A stretch of 21,992 nucleotides of DNA, from the NCBI GenBank assembly GCA_934875675.1, contig CAKXIK010000004.1, forward strand, positions 1-21,992, written 5' to 3'. Of this stretch, positions 1 to 7,088 are shown piece after piece. Source of the DNA: an uncultured bacterium (GTDB taxonomy: Bacteria > Bacillota > Clostridia > Oscillospirales > Acutalibacteraceae). Below the pieces are notes generated by a model, which saw nothing but the letters and a program-made list of their open reading frames with translations, was not told the origin of the DNA and made no database searches. Position 1 is the first letter of the stretch. Every line of letters starts with the position of its first letter. A program made the position numbers and the translations under genes.

Positions 1-473
1 CTCTTATGGGAAAAGAGCGTGTTTATTTTATGGTTCAGCCAAGCGCTTTTAAGCACATCTATGTCTGGTCCGGCGTTTGGCAAAGCACAGGATGGAGCGC
101 AATTATTTATTTGGCTGCTCTCTCATCTGTTGATCCTGCACTGCACGAGGCGGCAATGATTGACGGGGCTAATCGTTTACAGAGAATCTGGCATATTAAT
201 CTGCCGACAATGAAGCCAACCATTGTAATTCTCCTAATTATGAAAATCGGCAGCCTGATTGGTGTTGGATTTGAAAAAGCATTCTTGCTGCAGAACTCAT
301 TAAATCTGGAAGCTTCGGAAGTAATTTCCACTTATGTTTATCGGCGCGGGCTGCTGCAGGGTGGATTTAGTTATTCTGCTGCAGTTGGACTTTTTAATAC
401 CGTAATTAATATTATCTTGCTGTTTATCGCCAACTCTGTAGCCAAAAAAGTAAATGAGACCAGCTTGTTCTAA
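1..473 (+). CDS. Carbohydrate ABC transporter permease, LplB/YteP type (5' partial)
   Basis: This is the C-terminal half of an inner-membrane permease of a sugar ABC importer (CUT1 family). The reading frame is open to the window edge (codon boundary at base 3), and about 156 residues are visible of the roughly 300 usual for the family; the ATG at base 6 is internal. The visible part holds the EAA loop that docks the ATPase (E-A-A-x-x-D-G-A-N, at about residues 48-56 counted from that ATG), followed by two hydrophobic membrane segments and the family-typical end IANSVAKKVNETSLF. It closely resembles the permease at 18757-19707 over the same stretch. The next permease gene follows after a short gap, so the two form a heterodimer pair in one operon. 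The sugar carried cannot be read from the sequence. Confidence 0.93.
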   Translation, partial: LMGKERVYFMVQPSAFKHIYVWSGVWQSTGWSAIIYLAALSSVDPALHEAAMIDGANRLQRIWHINLPTMKPTIVILLIMKIGSLIGVGFEKAFLLQNSLNLEASEVISTYVYRRGLLQGGFSYSAAVGLFNTVINIILLFIANSVAKKVNETSLF

Positions 474-491
474 AGAAAGAAGGTGATGATT

Positions 492-1373
492 GTGGCAATT
501 CGAGAAAGCCGTATGGATCGTGTTTTTTCTCGGTTTAACTTTATTTTCTCTTTTTTATTTCTGATTATTGTCCTGTATCCGCTAATCTATATTGTTTCCT
601 GCTCTTTCAGTGACCCTACATTGGTTGGCAACGGCGAAGTATGGCTTTGGCCTAAGGGATTTAACGTAGAGGGATATCGCAGAGTATTTCAAGACAAAAA
701 TATTATGACGGGCTACGCCAACACTATTTTTTATACGATTGTAGGTACTGCATTAAATTTAGCTGTTACCCTCCCCTGCGGCTATGCACTTTCCAAGCCG
801 GCACTTCCTGGATATAAGTTAATCATGCTTTACATGATGATTCCCATGTATTTCGGAGGAGGCTTGGTTCCGACTTATTTGCTCGTAAAAGATTTGCATC
901 TGTTGGACACGCGTTTGATCTTAGTTATTCTTGGCGTTATGAGTGTTTACAACATGATCATTTGCCGTACATTTTTTAAAGGAATACCCGGAGAACTGGA
1001 AGAAGCAGCCGTAATAGACGGATGCTCTCAAGGACGCGTTTTTCTTCAAATTGTTTTGCCGCTTTCTCAGGCGCTAATCGGAGTTATGGTTCTTTATTAT
1101 GCAATCGGACATTGGAATTCTTATTTTGATGCCATGATATACGTCCGTGATAATGCGAAAAAGCCACTTCAATTGTTCCTACGCCAGTTGCTGATTGTGG
1201 AATCTGCAAGCCAAGATATGATGGAGGGGGATAGTCTTTATGAAGCTGAAAAACTGAAACACCTGTTGAAATATTCTGTCATTATCGTTTCATCTCTCCC
1301 CATGATGATTTTATATCCTTTTTTGCAGAAATATTTCAACAAAGGCGTTTTGTTAGGCTCCATTAAGGGCTAA
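492..1373 (+). CDS. Carbohydrate ABC transporter permease, LplC/YtcP type
   Basis: This is the second permease subunit of the CUT1 importer, about 293 residues with six predicted membrane segments; the first is near residues 17-38. The EAA docking loop is at residues 171-177 (EAAVIDG). The C-terminus, ending GVLLGSIKG, matches the YtcP family and the paralogue at 19723-20640. The open frame reaches back to a GTG at 483, but AAGAAGG (477-483) overlaps that codon and is correctly spaced for the GTG at 492 (protein starting VAIRESRMDR), so 492 is preferred; an ATG at 513 is a less likely alternative. It lies 18 bases after the first permease and upstream of the binding protein. No ATPase gene is present, as is usual for this subfamily. 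Confidence 0.94.
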   Translation: MAIRESRMDRVFSRFNFIFSFLFLIIVLYPLIYIVSCSFSDPTLVGNGEVWLWPKGFNVEGYRRVFQDKNIMTGYANTIFYTIVGTALNLAVTLPCGYALSKPALPGYKLIMLYMMIPMYFGGGLVPTYLLVKDLHLLDTRLILVILGVMSVYNMIICRTFFKGIPGELEEAAVIDGCSQGRVFLQIVLPLSQALIGVMVLYYAIGHWNSYFDAMIYVRDNAKKPLQLFLRQLLIVESASQDMMEGDSLYEAEKLKHLLKYSVIIVSSLPMMILYPFLQKYFNKGVLLGSIKG

Positions 1374-1390
1374 CATCACCGTATTCTTGT

Positions 1391-1451
1391 TGTTTTCTCA
1401 GCGGAAAACAGCGCACAACTCTTGTAAATCTGGAAAACCGTAACGGTTTCC
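1391..1451 (+). promoter_or_regulatory. Two hairpins between permease and binding-protein genes
   Basis: The 124-base gap contains two inverted repeats. The first is TGTTTTC/GAAAACA (1391-1397 and 1404-1410, 6-base loop). The second is GGAAAACCG/ACGGTTTCC (1432-1440 and 1443-1451, one bulge). Neither is followed by a long T run, so full termination is unlikely. Such intercistronic hairpins commonly shield the downstream part of an mRNA or attenuate transcription, and would let the binding protein be made in a different amount from the permeases. The second repeat could also be an operator. Function is inferred. Confidence 0.45.
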
Positions 1452-1497
1452 GCAGTTTTCCATATTTTATAAATTTAAATAAGGAAGGGATACACAG

Positions 1498-3144
1498 ATG
1501 AAAAAAATGTTCGCAGCGCTGATTGCAGTAATTCTGCTGTCAGGAATTGTTTCCGGCTGCAGTCAGCCGCAATCCGGCACGCCAAATTCTGATTCAGGAA
1601 CACAGACACAAACGTCATCCACTGCCAAGGAAAACTTTAACGAGACCGGATATCCTGTGGTGGATAAACCCATTACGATTACTGCCGTTGGATTCTACAA
1701 TCCCTCCACAGAGGGCAATCCAAAAGACATGTCTTATTGGAAGACTCTCGAAGAAATTACAAATATTCATATTGAATGGACTTTAGTGGATAACACGGTG
1801 GACAGTGCCGTAAATCTGTATTTTGCTTCTGGCGACTATCCCGACTTTTTCCATAACGGCATTGACGGAAATGTTCAGTTAACCTATGGAGTTGAAGGCG
1901 GAATTTTTGCAGATCTTTCTGAATACCTTCCCAAATACTGCCCGAACATGACTGCTCTATTTAAAGATTTTCCCCTTGCAGAGAAGGTAATTCGTCAAGT
2001 TGACGGAAAAGTCTACACATTACCTCGTATCCAAATGGCTTCAACTTCTGCAAAGGGTCAGCTGTTTTATCGTACTGACTATTTAAAAAAGCTTAATCTT
2101 GAAACGCCCAAAACAGTAGATGATTTTTACAACGTTCTGGTAGCAATTCAAAAGTCTGGCCTTACTCAAGGCAACTCGCCGCTGCTTCCATACAGTGCAA
2201 GTCATTTTAACGACCAACTCGAAGTTTTGATGTTCCCTGCATTCGGATCTTCCGTTGATCCGGGATTTGCTGATGCCGGTGACGGAAAAACGGTTGTGTA
2301 TAATCGAATTTCCGAGCAATACCGCCTTTATCTTGAGTTCATGCACAAGCTTTATCAGGAAAAACTGTTGGATAACGAATATTTTACACTTGATACTTCT
2401 GTAACCATGGCTCGGGTAAAGAGCGGTCAGGCTGCTTTTATGACCAATGCTGCAAACCTGATGCCGGAAGATTTTGCTGACGGAAAAATCAGCATCGACT
2501 GCCTTGCACCGCTTACTTCGCAATATACCGATAAGCAACAGGTGGGCGCCTATGATTATGTATCTACCATGGGCGGTGCCATCAATAAGGACAGCAAATA
2601 TATTCGTGAAATCTGCCGTATGGTTGATGCAAACTATTCACTCAACATGATTGGAGATACCGGATTTAACTGCATGTCACAAAACCTCGGAATTTATGAT
2701 GTTGACTGGCACTATCTGAATGATGACAAGACTGCTTTTGAACTCATTGTTCCTTCCGACTGGGATCAGAGCCCTTGGGTATACAAAGCACTGCATGGCT
2801 CTTGGATGCAATATTACAGTTTTTATAACGCAAAAACAATGCTCAGTGATAAGGAAAAGTCACCAAACAACTATGCCCGTGAGCTGGGTATGACAACCAA
2901 CAATATTCCTTATGCCGTCACGCCGTTCCCGGATCTTGTGATGAAATACACCACTGAAGAAACCACTGCACTGGCAGCAAAGGGAACAGACATTACCTCT
3001 TATGTAGATCAGATGAAATCCAAATTTATCTCTGGTGTAACTCCGCTTACAGAATGGGATAACTACGTTCAAAAAGTCAAAGACATGGGCATTGATGAAG
3101 TTTTGAAAATCAAGCAAACTGCATACGACCGCTGGAATCAGTAA
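1498..3144 (+). CDS. Sugar-binding lipoprotein of ABC importer (LplA/YtcQ type)
   Basis: This is an extracellular solute-binding protein of 548 residues, the usual size for the large LplA/YtcQ binding proteins. It has a type II signal peptide: Lys-rich start, hydrophobic stretch, and lipobox VSGC with the lipidated Cys at residue 21, followed by a Ser/Thr/Gln-rich linker to about residue 45. The mature part begins with the family-like segment ITITAVGFYNPSTEGNP and has an N-terminal lobe with SGDYPDFF near residues 110-117. A GAAGGG ribosome site (1484-1489) precedes the ATG. It is the last gene of the permease B - permease C - binding protein order and is closed by a hairpin terminator 33 bases downstream. 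The ligand is probably an oligosaccharide; identity unknown. Confidence 0.93.
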   Translation: MKKMFAALIAVILLSGIVSGCSQPQSGTPNSDSGTQTQTSSTAKENFNETGYPVVDKPITITAVGFYNPSTEGNPKDMSYWKTLEEITNIHIEWTLVDNTVDSAVNLYFASGDYPDFFHNGIDGNVQLTYGVEGGIFADLSEYLPKYCPNMTALFKDFPLAEKVIRQVDGKVYTLPRIQMASTSAKGQLFYRTDYLKKLNLETPKTVDDFYNVLVAIQKSGLTQGNSPLLPYSASHFNDQLEVLMFPAFGSSVDPGFADAGDGKTVVYNRISEQYRLYLEFMHKLYQEKLLDNEYFTLDTSVTMARVKSGQAAFMTNAANLMPEDFADGKISIDCLAPLTSQYTDKQQVGAYDYVSTMGGAINKDSKYIREICRMVDANYSLNMIGDTGFNCMSQNLGIYDVDWHYLNDDKTAFELIVPSDWDQSPWVYKALHGSWMQYYSFYNAKTMLSDKEKSPNNYARELGMTTNNIPYAVTPFPDLVMKYTTEETTALAAKGTDITSYVDQMKSKFISGVTPLTEWDNYVQKVKDMGIDEVLKIKQTAYDRWNQ

Positions 3145-3176
3145 TTTTTCGCTGACAGGTCACCAAATTAAGCAGT

Positions 3177-3230
3177 AAAGACAGGCGTTCTATCCGGATA
3201 ATCCACCGGGATAGAACGTCCGTCTTTTTG
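3177..3230 (+). terminator. Rho-independent terminator of first ABC cassette
   Basis: A long stem with arms at about 3177-3195 and 3208-3227 (core GTTCTATCC / GGGATAGAAC) and a 12-base loop is followed by CTTTTTG. It lies 33 bases after the binding-protein stop codon. Confidence 0.88.
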
Positions 3231-3240
3231 TGTAAAGGGT

Positions 3241-3505
3241 TCAACCGAGCATACCTATAGTCGTGGTTCCGGGAGTTACCTTTTGCTTAAATGATGACAA
3301 TAGTTTCTGATCACTCTTTCTTCCACGTAAGTCTGTAATAATTTTTCTTGCGAAAATTCACCGTTTAACTTTACTTAACCCATGTTATTCTTCCAAAGCT
3401 TCTGCGTTGGGAAAGATTGCAGCCTCATTGTGGATTAACGAGGAAGAAGTCTTTGCTGATACCGGTTGTTACAGCCATAATTTTTGGAATTTTTATGAGT
3501 GAACC
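3241..3505. other. Gene-poor stretch with possible coding debris
   Basis: There is no complete gene here. In the + strand, the frame ending at the TGA at 3500-3502 reads like protein over about 3398-3499 (it includes IAASLWINEEEVFADTGC). It is in the same frame as the small ORF starting at 3506, separated from it by that single stop. On the - strand, short open segments over 3270-3370 also look protein-like but lack start codons. These may be remains of one or two decayed genes, or chance. I recognise no family. Confidence 0.3.
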
Positions 3506-3718
3506 ATGACGACAAAAGCACATAGTCGTTGGCTGGAACGCCTATTGGAGGAAATATCAACGAAAGTCCCATTGAATGAATGGGAAATCAATCAATTATG
3601 GCTTGCTGGGTTAAAGAATTCAAAGAATCCTCACCTGTATGAAATTACAGACGATTTATTCTGTGACAAGGTACAGACGGAAACTCCATATAGCTTTCAG
3701 AGGGATACCATTTTCTAA
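3506..3718 (+). CDS. Small orphan protein (70 aa), unrecognised
   Basis: This is a 70-residue open frame with plausible amino-acid composition (MTTKAHSRWLERLLEEIS..., many charged and aromatic residues, no signal peptide or membrane segment). I do not recognise it. No clear ribosome site precedes the ATG, and an in-frame stop (3500-3502) lies only one codon upstream of it, beyond which the same frame again reads like protein. It may therefore be the tail of a gene broken by a nonsense change rather than an independent gene. It stands alone between the terminator at 3230 and the dehydrogenase gene. Reality as an expressed gene is uncertain. Confidence 0.33.
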   Translation: MTTKAHSRWLERLLEEISTKVPLNEWEINQLWLAGLKNSKNPHLYEITDDLFCDKVQTETPYSFQRDTIF

Positions 3719-3842
3719 GGTTCCTGTTTATCTTTTTTGAAAAAAATGTAATATGATCTGCATTCTGCACTTTTACCGCATAAATCAAAAAAAGAAATAG
3801 AAAATAATATGGAATTATCAAAAGAAAAAGGAGAGATTCCTA

Positions 3843-4790
3843 ATGGCTATTTCGCGGAATGCAGTCGCAATTATCGGTGCGGGTTCCGTTGGTTCGGCAG
3901 TTGGCTATGCGATTATCAATCAGGGTATCTGCGACGATGTTTATCTGGTGGATAAAAATACGGATAAGGCGAGAGCAGAAGCGATTGATTTGGAAAACTG
4001 CATTGAATTTCTAAACCGCAATATGCATGTCAGTGTGAAGGAATTCAAAGATCTGCGCGATGCAGATATTGTTGTGCTCACAGCCTCTGCTCCATATCAG
4101 CCGGGGCAAACCCGCCTTGATATGCGGGACAGCTCCCTCAAAATTGTTAACCAAATCATTCCGCAAATTATGGAAAGTGGATTTTGCGGTCAGTTTGTTG
4201 TGATTACTAATCCCGTTGATATTATTTCCTACCACATTTATCAGATCTCGGGGTTGCCGAAAAGCAAAGTGATTGGAACCGGAACCGCTTTAGACTCAGC
4301 AAGACTGAAAAACATTATTTCAGAAATGGTAGAGGTAGACCCAAGAAGTATCCACGCCTTCTCCATGGGCGAGCATGGAGATTCTCAAATGATTCCATGG
4401 AGTTCTGTTCGAATCGGCGGAAAACTTTGGAAAGATGTGATGGACGATAATCCCAGGTTATTTGAAGCCGTGAAATCACCGGACTTCGAGTCAAAAATCC
4501 GTTCGGCAGTAACCCAAATGGGTTGGACCATCATGAAAAGCAAAGGCTCCACAAATTATGGTATCGCCTCCACAACGGTTGGGATTATCAAAGCAATTAT
4601 GCATGACGAAAACAAAATTATTCCGGTTTCAACCTTGCTGTGCGGTGAATATGGTTACCAGGACGTTTTTGCGGGTGTACCTGCTATTATTAATAAAACA
4701 GGCGTAAAGGAAATTGTGGAAATCAAAATGACTGAACAGGAACAGCAGGAATTTGCCCGGTCGATTCAGGTCATTCAGGATTATGCCTGA
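3843..4790 (+). CDS. L-lactate dehydrogenase-family 2-hydroxyacid dehydrogenase
   Basis: This is a cytoplasmic NAD-dependent dehydrogenase of the lactate/malate dehydrogenase family, 315 residues (normal length). The Rossmann motif GAGSVG is at residues 12-17, and an Asp in YLVDKN (residue 37) after the second strand favours NAD over NADP. Catalytic residues are in place: Arg91 (the Arg109 equivalent), Asp151 and Arg154 in LDSAR, and His178 in GEHGDS. TNPVD (residues 122-126) is also conserved. The mobile loop reads ASAPYQPGQTR, so the position that is Gln in lactate and Arg in malate dehydrogenases is apparently Tyr85. The substrate may therefore be a 2-oxoacid other than pyruvate. AAGGAG about 8 bases upstream fixes the start. 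It is monocistronic, with a terminator at 4827-4876 shared with the convergent transporter gene. Confidence 0.88.
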   Translation: MAISRNAVAIIGAGSVGSAVGYAIINQGICDDVYLVDKNTDKARAEAIDLENCIEFLNRNMHVSVKEFKDLRDADIVVLTASAPYQPGQTRLDMRDSSLKIVNQIIPQIMESGFCGQFVVITNPVDIISYHIYQISGLPKSKVIGTGTALDSARLKNIISEMVEVDPRSIHAFSMGEHGDSQMIPWSSVRIGGKLWKDVMDDNPRLFEAVKSPDFESKIRSAVTQMGWTIMKSKGSTNYGIASTTVGIIKAIMHDENKIIPVSTLLCGEYGYQDVFAGVPAIINKTGVKEIVEIKMTEQEQQEFARSIQVIQDYA

Positions 4791-4826
4791 GCCTATCAAT
4801 GTAGTTATAATTTGCCTTCCGCTGAT

Positions 4827-4876
4827 AAAAAATCTGCAGCGTTCTGAAAGGAAAGGAACGCTGCAGATTTTTCTTT
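4827..4876. terminator. Bidirectional terminator between dehydrogenase and symporter genes
   Basis: A perfect 17-base stem (arms 4828-4844 and 4856-4872, core ATCTGCAGCGTTC) has an 11-base loop, a T run on the + side (ATTTTTTCTTTTC) and an A run on the left that gives a T run on the - strand. It serves both convergent genes. Confidence 0.9.
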
Positions 4877-4915
4877 TCGGATTAAGAAAGATTACACGAT
4901 ACGGTCACTTTGTTT

Positions 4916-6244
4916 TCAAAGAATTCCAAGGGTATCCAGCATGATAAAAATAATACAAACCGGCATCACATATTTGATCGCGATCACCCAGATATTTTTC
5001 ATTCTGAATTGAATGGTTTCTCTGTTTGTAATCTCCTGTAAGGCGTTTTTTGGCTTCCAGATGAATCCCACGGCAATGCAAAGCAGCAGTCCTCCCACCG
5101 GCAGCAAAAAATTAGATGCCAGCATATCCAAAAAGTCGAAAATGTTCTTTCCGAAAATCCGGATTTCCTGCAATGGTCCCTGAGAAAGCGATGCAAAGCT
5201 ACCTGTGACATACAGAACCAAAGCCGTAATCATTGCAGCAGTTTTTCGTTTCATGTGATGACGTTCCACAAAATAGGTCGTAATCACTTCCAGAAGAGAG
5301 ATAACGGAGGTAATGGCTGCAAAAATCAGCAGAATAAAAAATATGGTGCCAATCCATCTGCCGCCGGGCATCTGCATAAACACCTTGGGCAATGTAATAA
5401 ACATCAGGGATGGGCCGGAATCGGGCTGCATTCCCAAGGCAAACACTGCGGGAAGAATCGCAAACCCTGCAAGCAGAGCTACCAGCGTGTCAAGTCCTGC
5501 AATCATTGCCGTACTTTTCACCAGATTCTCTTTGGGAGAAAGATAAGAGCCATAGGTCACCAAGGTTCCCATTCCGAGCGAAAGCGAGAAAAATACCTGT
5601 CCTAATGCAACTGTCACCGCTTTAAGGCTGAAAGTTTCCACATTTGGCCTCAGATAAAATTCAATCCCTTCCATTGCACCGTTCAAGGTGATTCCGCGAA
5701 TGGCTACAATTACGATCATGACAAGCAGTGCCGGCATCATAAAAGCAGAGGTTTTCTCAATTCCTTTTGATACGCCGCCCAAAATAATCACGATGCATAT
5801 TGTTAAAAATGCAATATGCCAGAAAACCGGAGGAACCGCAGACGAAATAAAACGATTGAAAACCACCTGAGAATCCGTAAAATCTGATCCGCTTAAAAAA
5901 GAAAAAATATATTTCAGGATCCAACCGCCTACCACCGAATAAAACGAGAGGATTACGAAGCTTGAAATTACCCCCAGGTAACCTACAAATGAAAACTTTG
6001 GGCTGATTTTGTGAAAGGCACTTACCGCATTGCTTTTAGCATGTCTGCCCAATGCCAATTCCCCCAGAATCAACGTGGAACCCACAAGAAACACCATCAC
6101 CAGATAAACAATAACAAACAATCCCCCGCCATACATTCCAGCAAGATACGGAAATTTCCACAGATTTCCCAACCCGACCGCACTGCCTGCTGATGCCATG
6201 ATGAACCCAAAAGTCCCGCTCCATTCTTCCCGTTTCTTTTCCAT
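4916..6244 (-). CDS. Neurotransmitter:sodium symporter family (NSS/SNF) transporter
   Basis: This is an inner-membrane Na+-coupled symporter of the LeuT/MhsT/TnaT family, normally importing amino acids or similar small zwitterions. The 442 residues fit the bacterial 11-segment form. The N-terminus has the signature WSGTFGFIMASAGSAVGLGN followed by LWKFPYLAGMYGGG (residues about 8-41); this is the unwound first helix that holds Na+ and substrate. Repeated hydrophobic segments continue to the C-terminus. AGGGGA about 7 bases upstream supports the start at 6244. A perfect 9-base inverted repeat lies upstream (6280-6307) and may be its operator. It is transcribed alone, convergent with the dehydrogenase gene. 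Substrate not predictable; aromatic or branched amino acids are typical for close relatives. Confidence 0.95.
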   Translation of the reverse strand: MEKKREEWSGTFGFIMASAGSAVGLGNLWKFPYLAGMYGGGLFVIVYLVMVFLVGSTLILGELALGRHAKSNAVSAFHKISPKFSFVGYLGVISSFVILSFYSVVGGWILKYIFSFLSGSDFTDSQVVFNRFISSAVPPVFWHIAFLTICIVIILGGVSKGIEKTSAFMMPALLVMIVIVAIRGITLNGAMEGIEFYLRPNVETFSLKAVTVALGQVFFSLSLGMGTLVTYGSYLSPKENLVKSTAMIAGLDTLVALLAGFAILPAVFALGMQPDSGPSLMFITLPKVFMQMPGGRWIGTIFFILLIFAAITSVISLLEVITTYFVERHHMKRKTAAMITALVLYVTGSFASLSQGPLQEIRIFGKNIFDFLDMLASNFLLPVGGLLLCIAVGFIWKPKNALQEITNRETIQFRMKNIWVIAIKYVMPVCIIFIMLDTLGIL

Positions 6245-6279
6245 GCCAATCCCCTGTTCCTTTCTGTTTTACCATTTTT

Positions 6280-6307
6280 ATATTCTGTTCGCGCCGTTAC
6301 AGAATAT
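6280..6307 (-). promoter_or_regulatory. Perfect inverted repeat upstream of the NSS transporter
   Basis: ATATTCTGT (6280-6288) and ACAGAATAT (6299-6307) are perfect 9-base arms with a 10-base spacer, 36 bases upstream of the transporter start. The proximal arm runs into a TATAAA sequence on the - strand that could be a -10 box. This placement fits a repressor operator; the regulator is unknown. Confidence 0.5.
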
Positions 6308-6349
6308 GCAAAGGATCGGTATACCTTCTGTTCTTCCCTCCTGCAGATT

Positions 6350-6388
6350 TCATTCAAAAAAGAACCGGAGCAAATCCCCCGGTTCTTC
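6350..6388 (-). terminator. Terminator of the DUF3892 gene
   Basis: On the - strand the stem AAGAACCGG/CCGGTTCTT (plus-strand arms 6360-6368 and 6379-6387) is followed by TTTTTTG, about 80 bases downstream of the DUF3892 stop codon. Confidence 0.85.
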
Positions 6389-6467
6389 GCATATCTTTGT
6401 GTTTCCGTTATTTTTACTTAACAACACCGTAGAATAAAATGATGCATAATGCCGTTGTGATATATTC

Positions 6468-6782
6468 TTATTCCGACTGATCTGTATTGTGCGGTGAAAC
6501 GGATGGCAGATTGCCAAGGTTATTGCTATCACTTCCATCCGGAATTGACTTGAGATATTCAGAATCGCCTCGATGAGAAATACCCACTCCGGCAATTCCG
6601 CCCTGACGAGCCAGCTGTACCGCTTCCGATTTTTCCAAGATTGTGTCATCGGAAAGCTGATACCCTGTCACCTTGCCGTTTTGTTTGACCAAAGCGGTAA
6701 TACTGCGGGCATTGGGTGTGGTGTCCGGAATTTTATCAAGTGTATTCATTGCCAATGAGCTTTGCGCTTGCTTGTCTTCCAT
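6468..6782 (-). CDS. DUF3892 domain protein (104 aa)
   Basis: This is a small, hydrophilic, probably cytoplasmic protein matching the DUF3892 family from its central segment (residues about 27-84). That segment reads ARSITALVKQNGKVTGYQLSD, then the Glu-Ala-Val-Gln-Leu-Ala helix, GIAGVGISHRGDSEYLKS, and the end IPDGSDSNNLGNLP. The N-terminal 25 residues and the Ser/Asp/Asn-rich tail look unstructured. No catalytic motif is evident and the family's function is unknown. AAGGAGTG about 8 bases upstream fixes the start. It has its own terminator (6350-6388) and is not in an operon with its neighbours. Confidence 0.85.
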   Translation of the reverse strand: MEDKQAQSSLAMNTLDKIPDTTPNARSITALVKQNGKVTGYQLSDDTILEKSEAVQLARQGGIAGVGISHRGDSEYLKSIPDGSDSNNLGNLPSVSPHNTDQSE

Positions 6783-7088
6783 CGGGTTTTCACTCCTTGT
6801 GTAAAGTTGAATACCAATTCCGCTGCAATGTGTTTGATAACGGTAAAATACAAGTGCCCCGCGATTTAAATCGTAATCTGCATGCTGCTGGATTGGTTGA
6901 CTTTATTATGCACACCCGTCTGTCATTTATCATTGGCTTTTAGATTTTTCCTTTTACTCTATAACCTCAATTGAAATACCATAGAGGTCAAACCAATTTT
7001 GTATTACACCGGTTGAGATTTCGTATAATGCAGGTGACACCGCAAAGAATATTGGAATAAATATTTTCCTATGAAAGACGGTGATCAA
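6783..7088. other. Divergent intergenic region with candidate promoter for the oxidoreductase
   Basis: No gene is seen. The region separates the - strand DUF3892 gene from the + strand oxidoreductase. It holds a perfect 12-base palindrome CGATTTAAATCG (6862-6873). On the + strand it also has a perfect -10 box TATAAT (7024-7029) with a weaker -35 candidate TTGTAT (6999-7004) at a long 19-base spacing, giving a leader of about 50 bases before the gene at 7089. No clear promoter for DUF3892 was identified. Confidence 0.45.
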
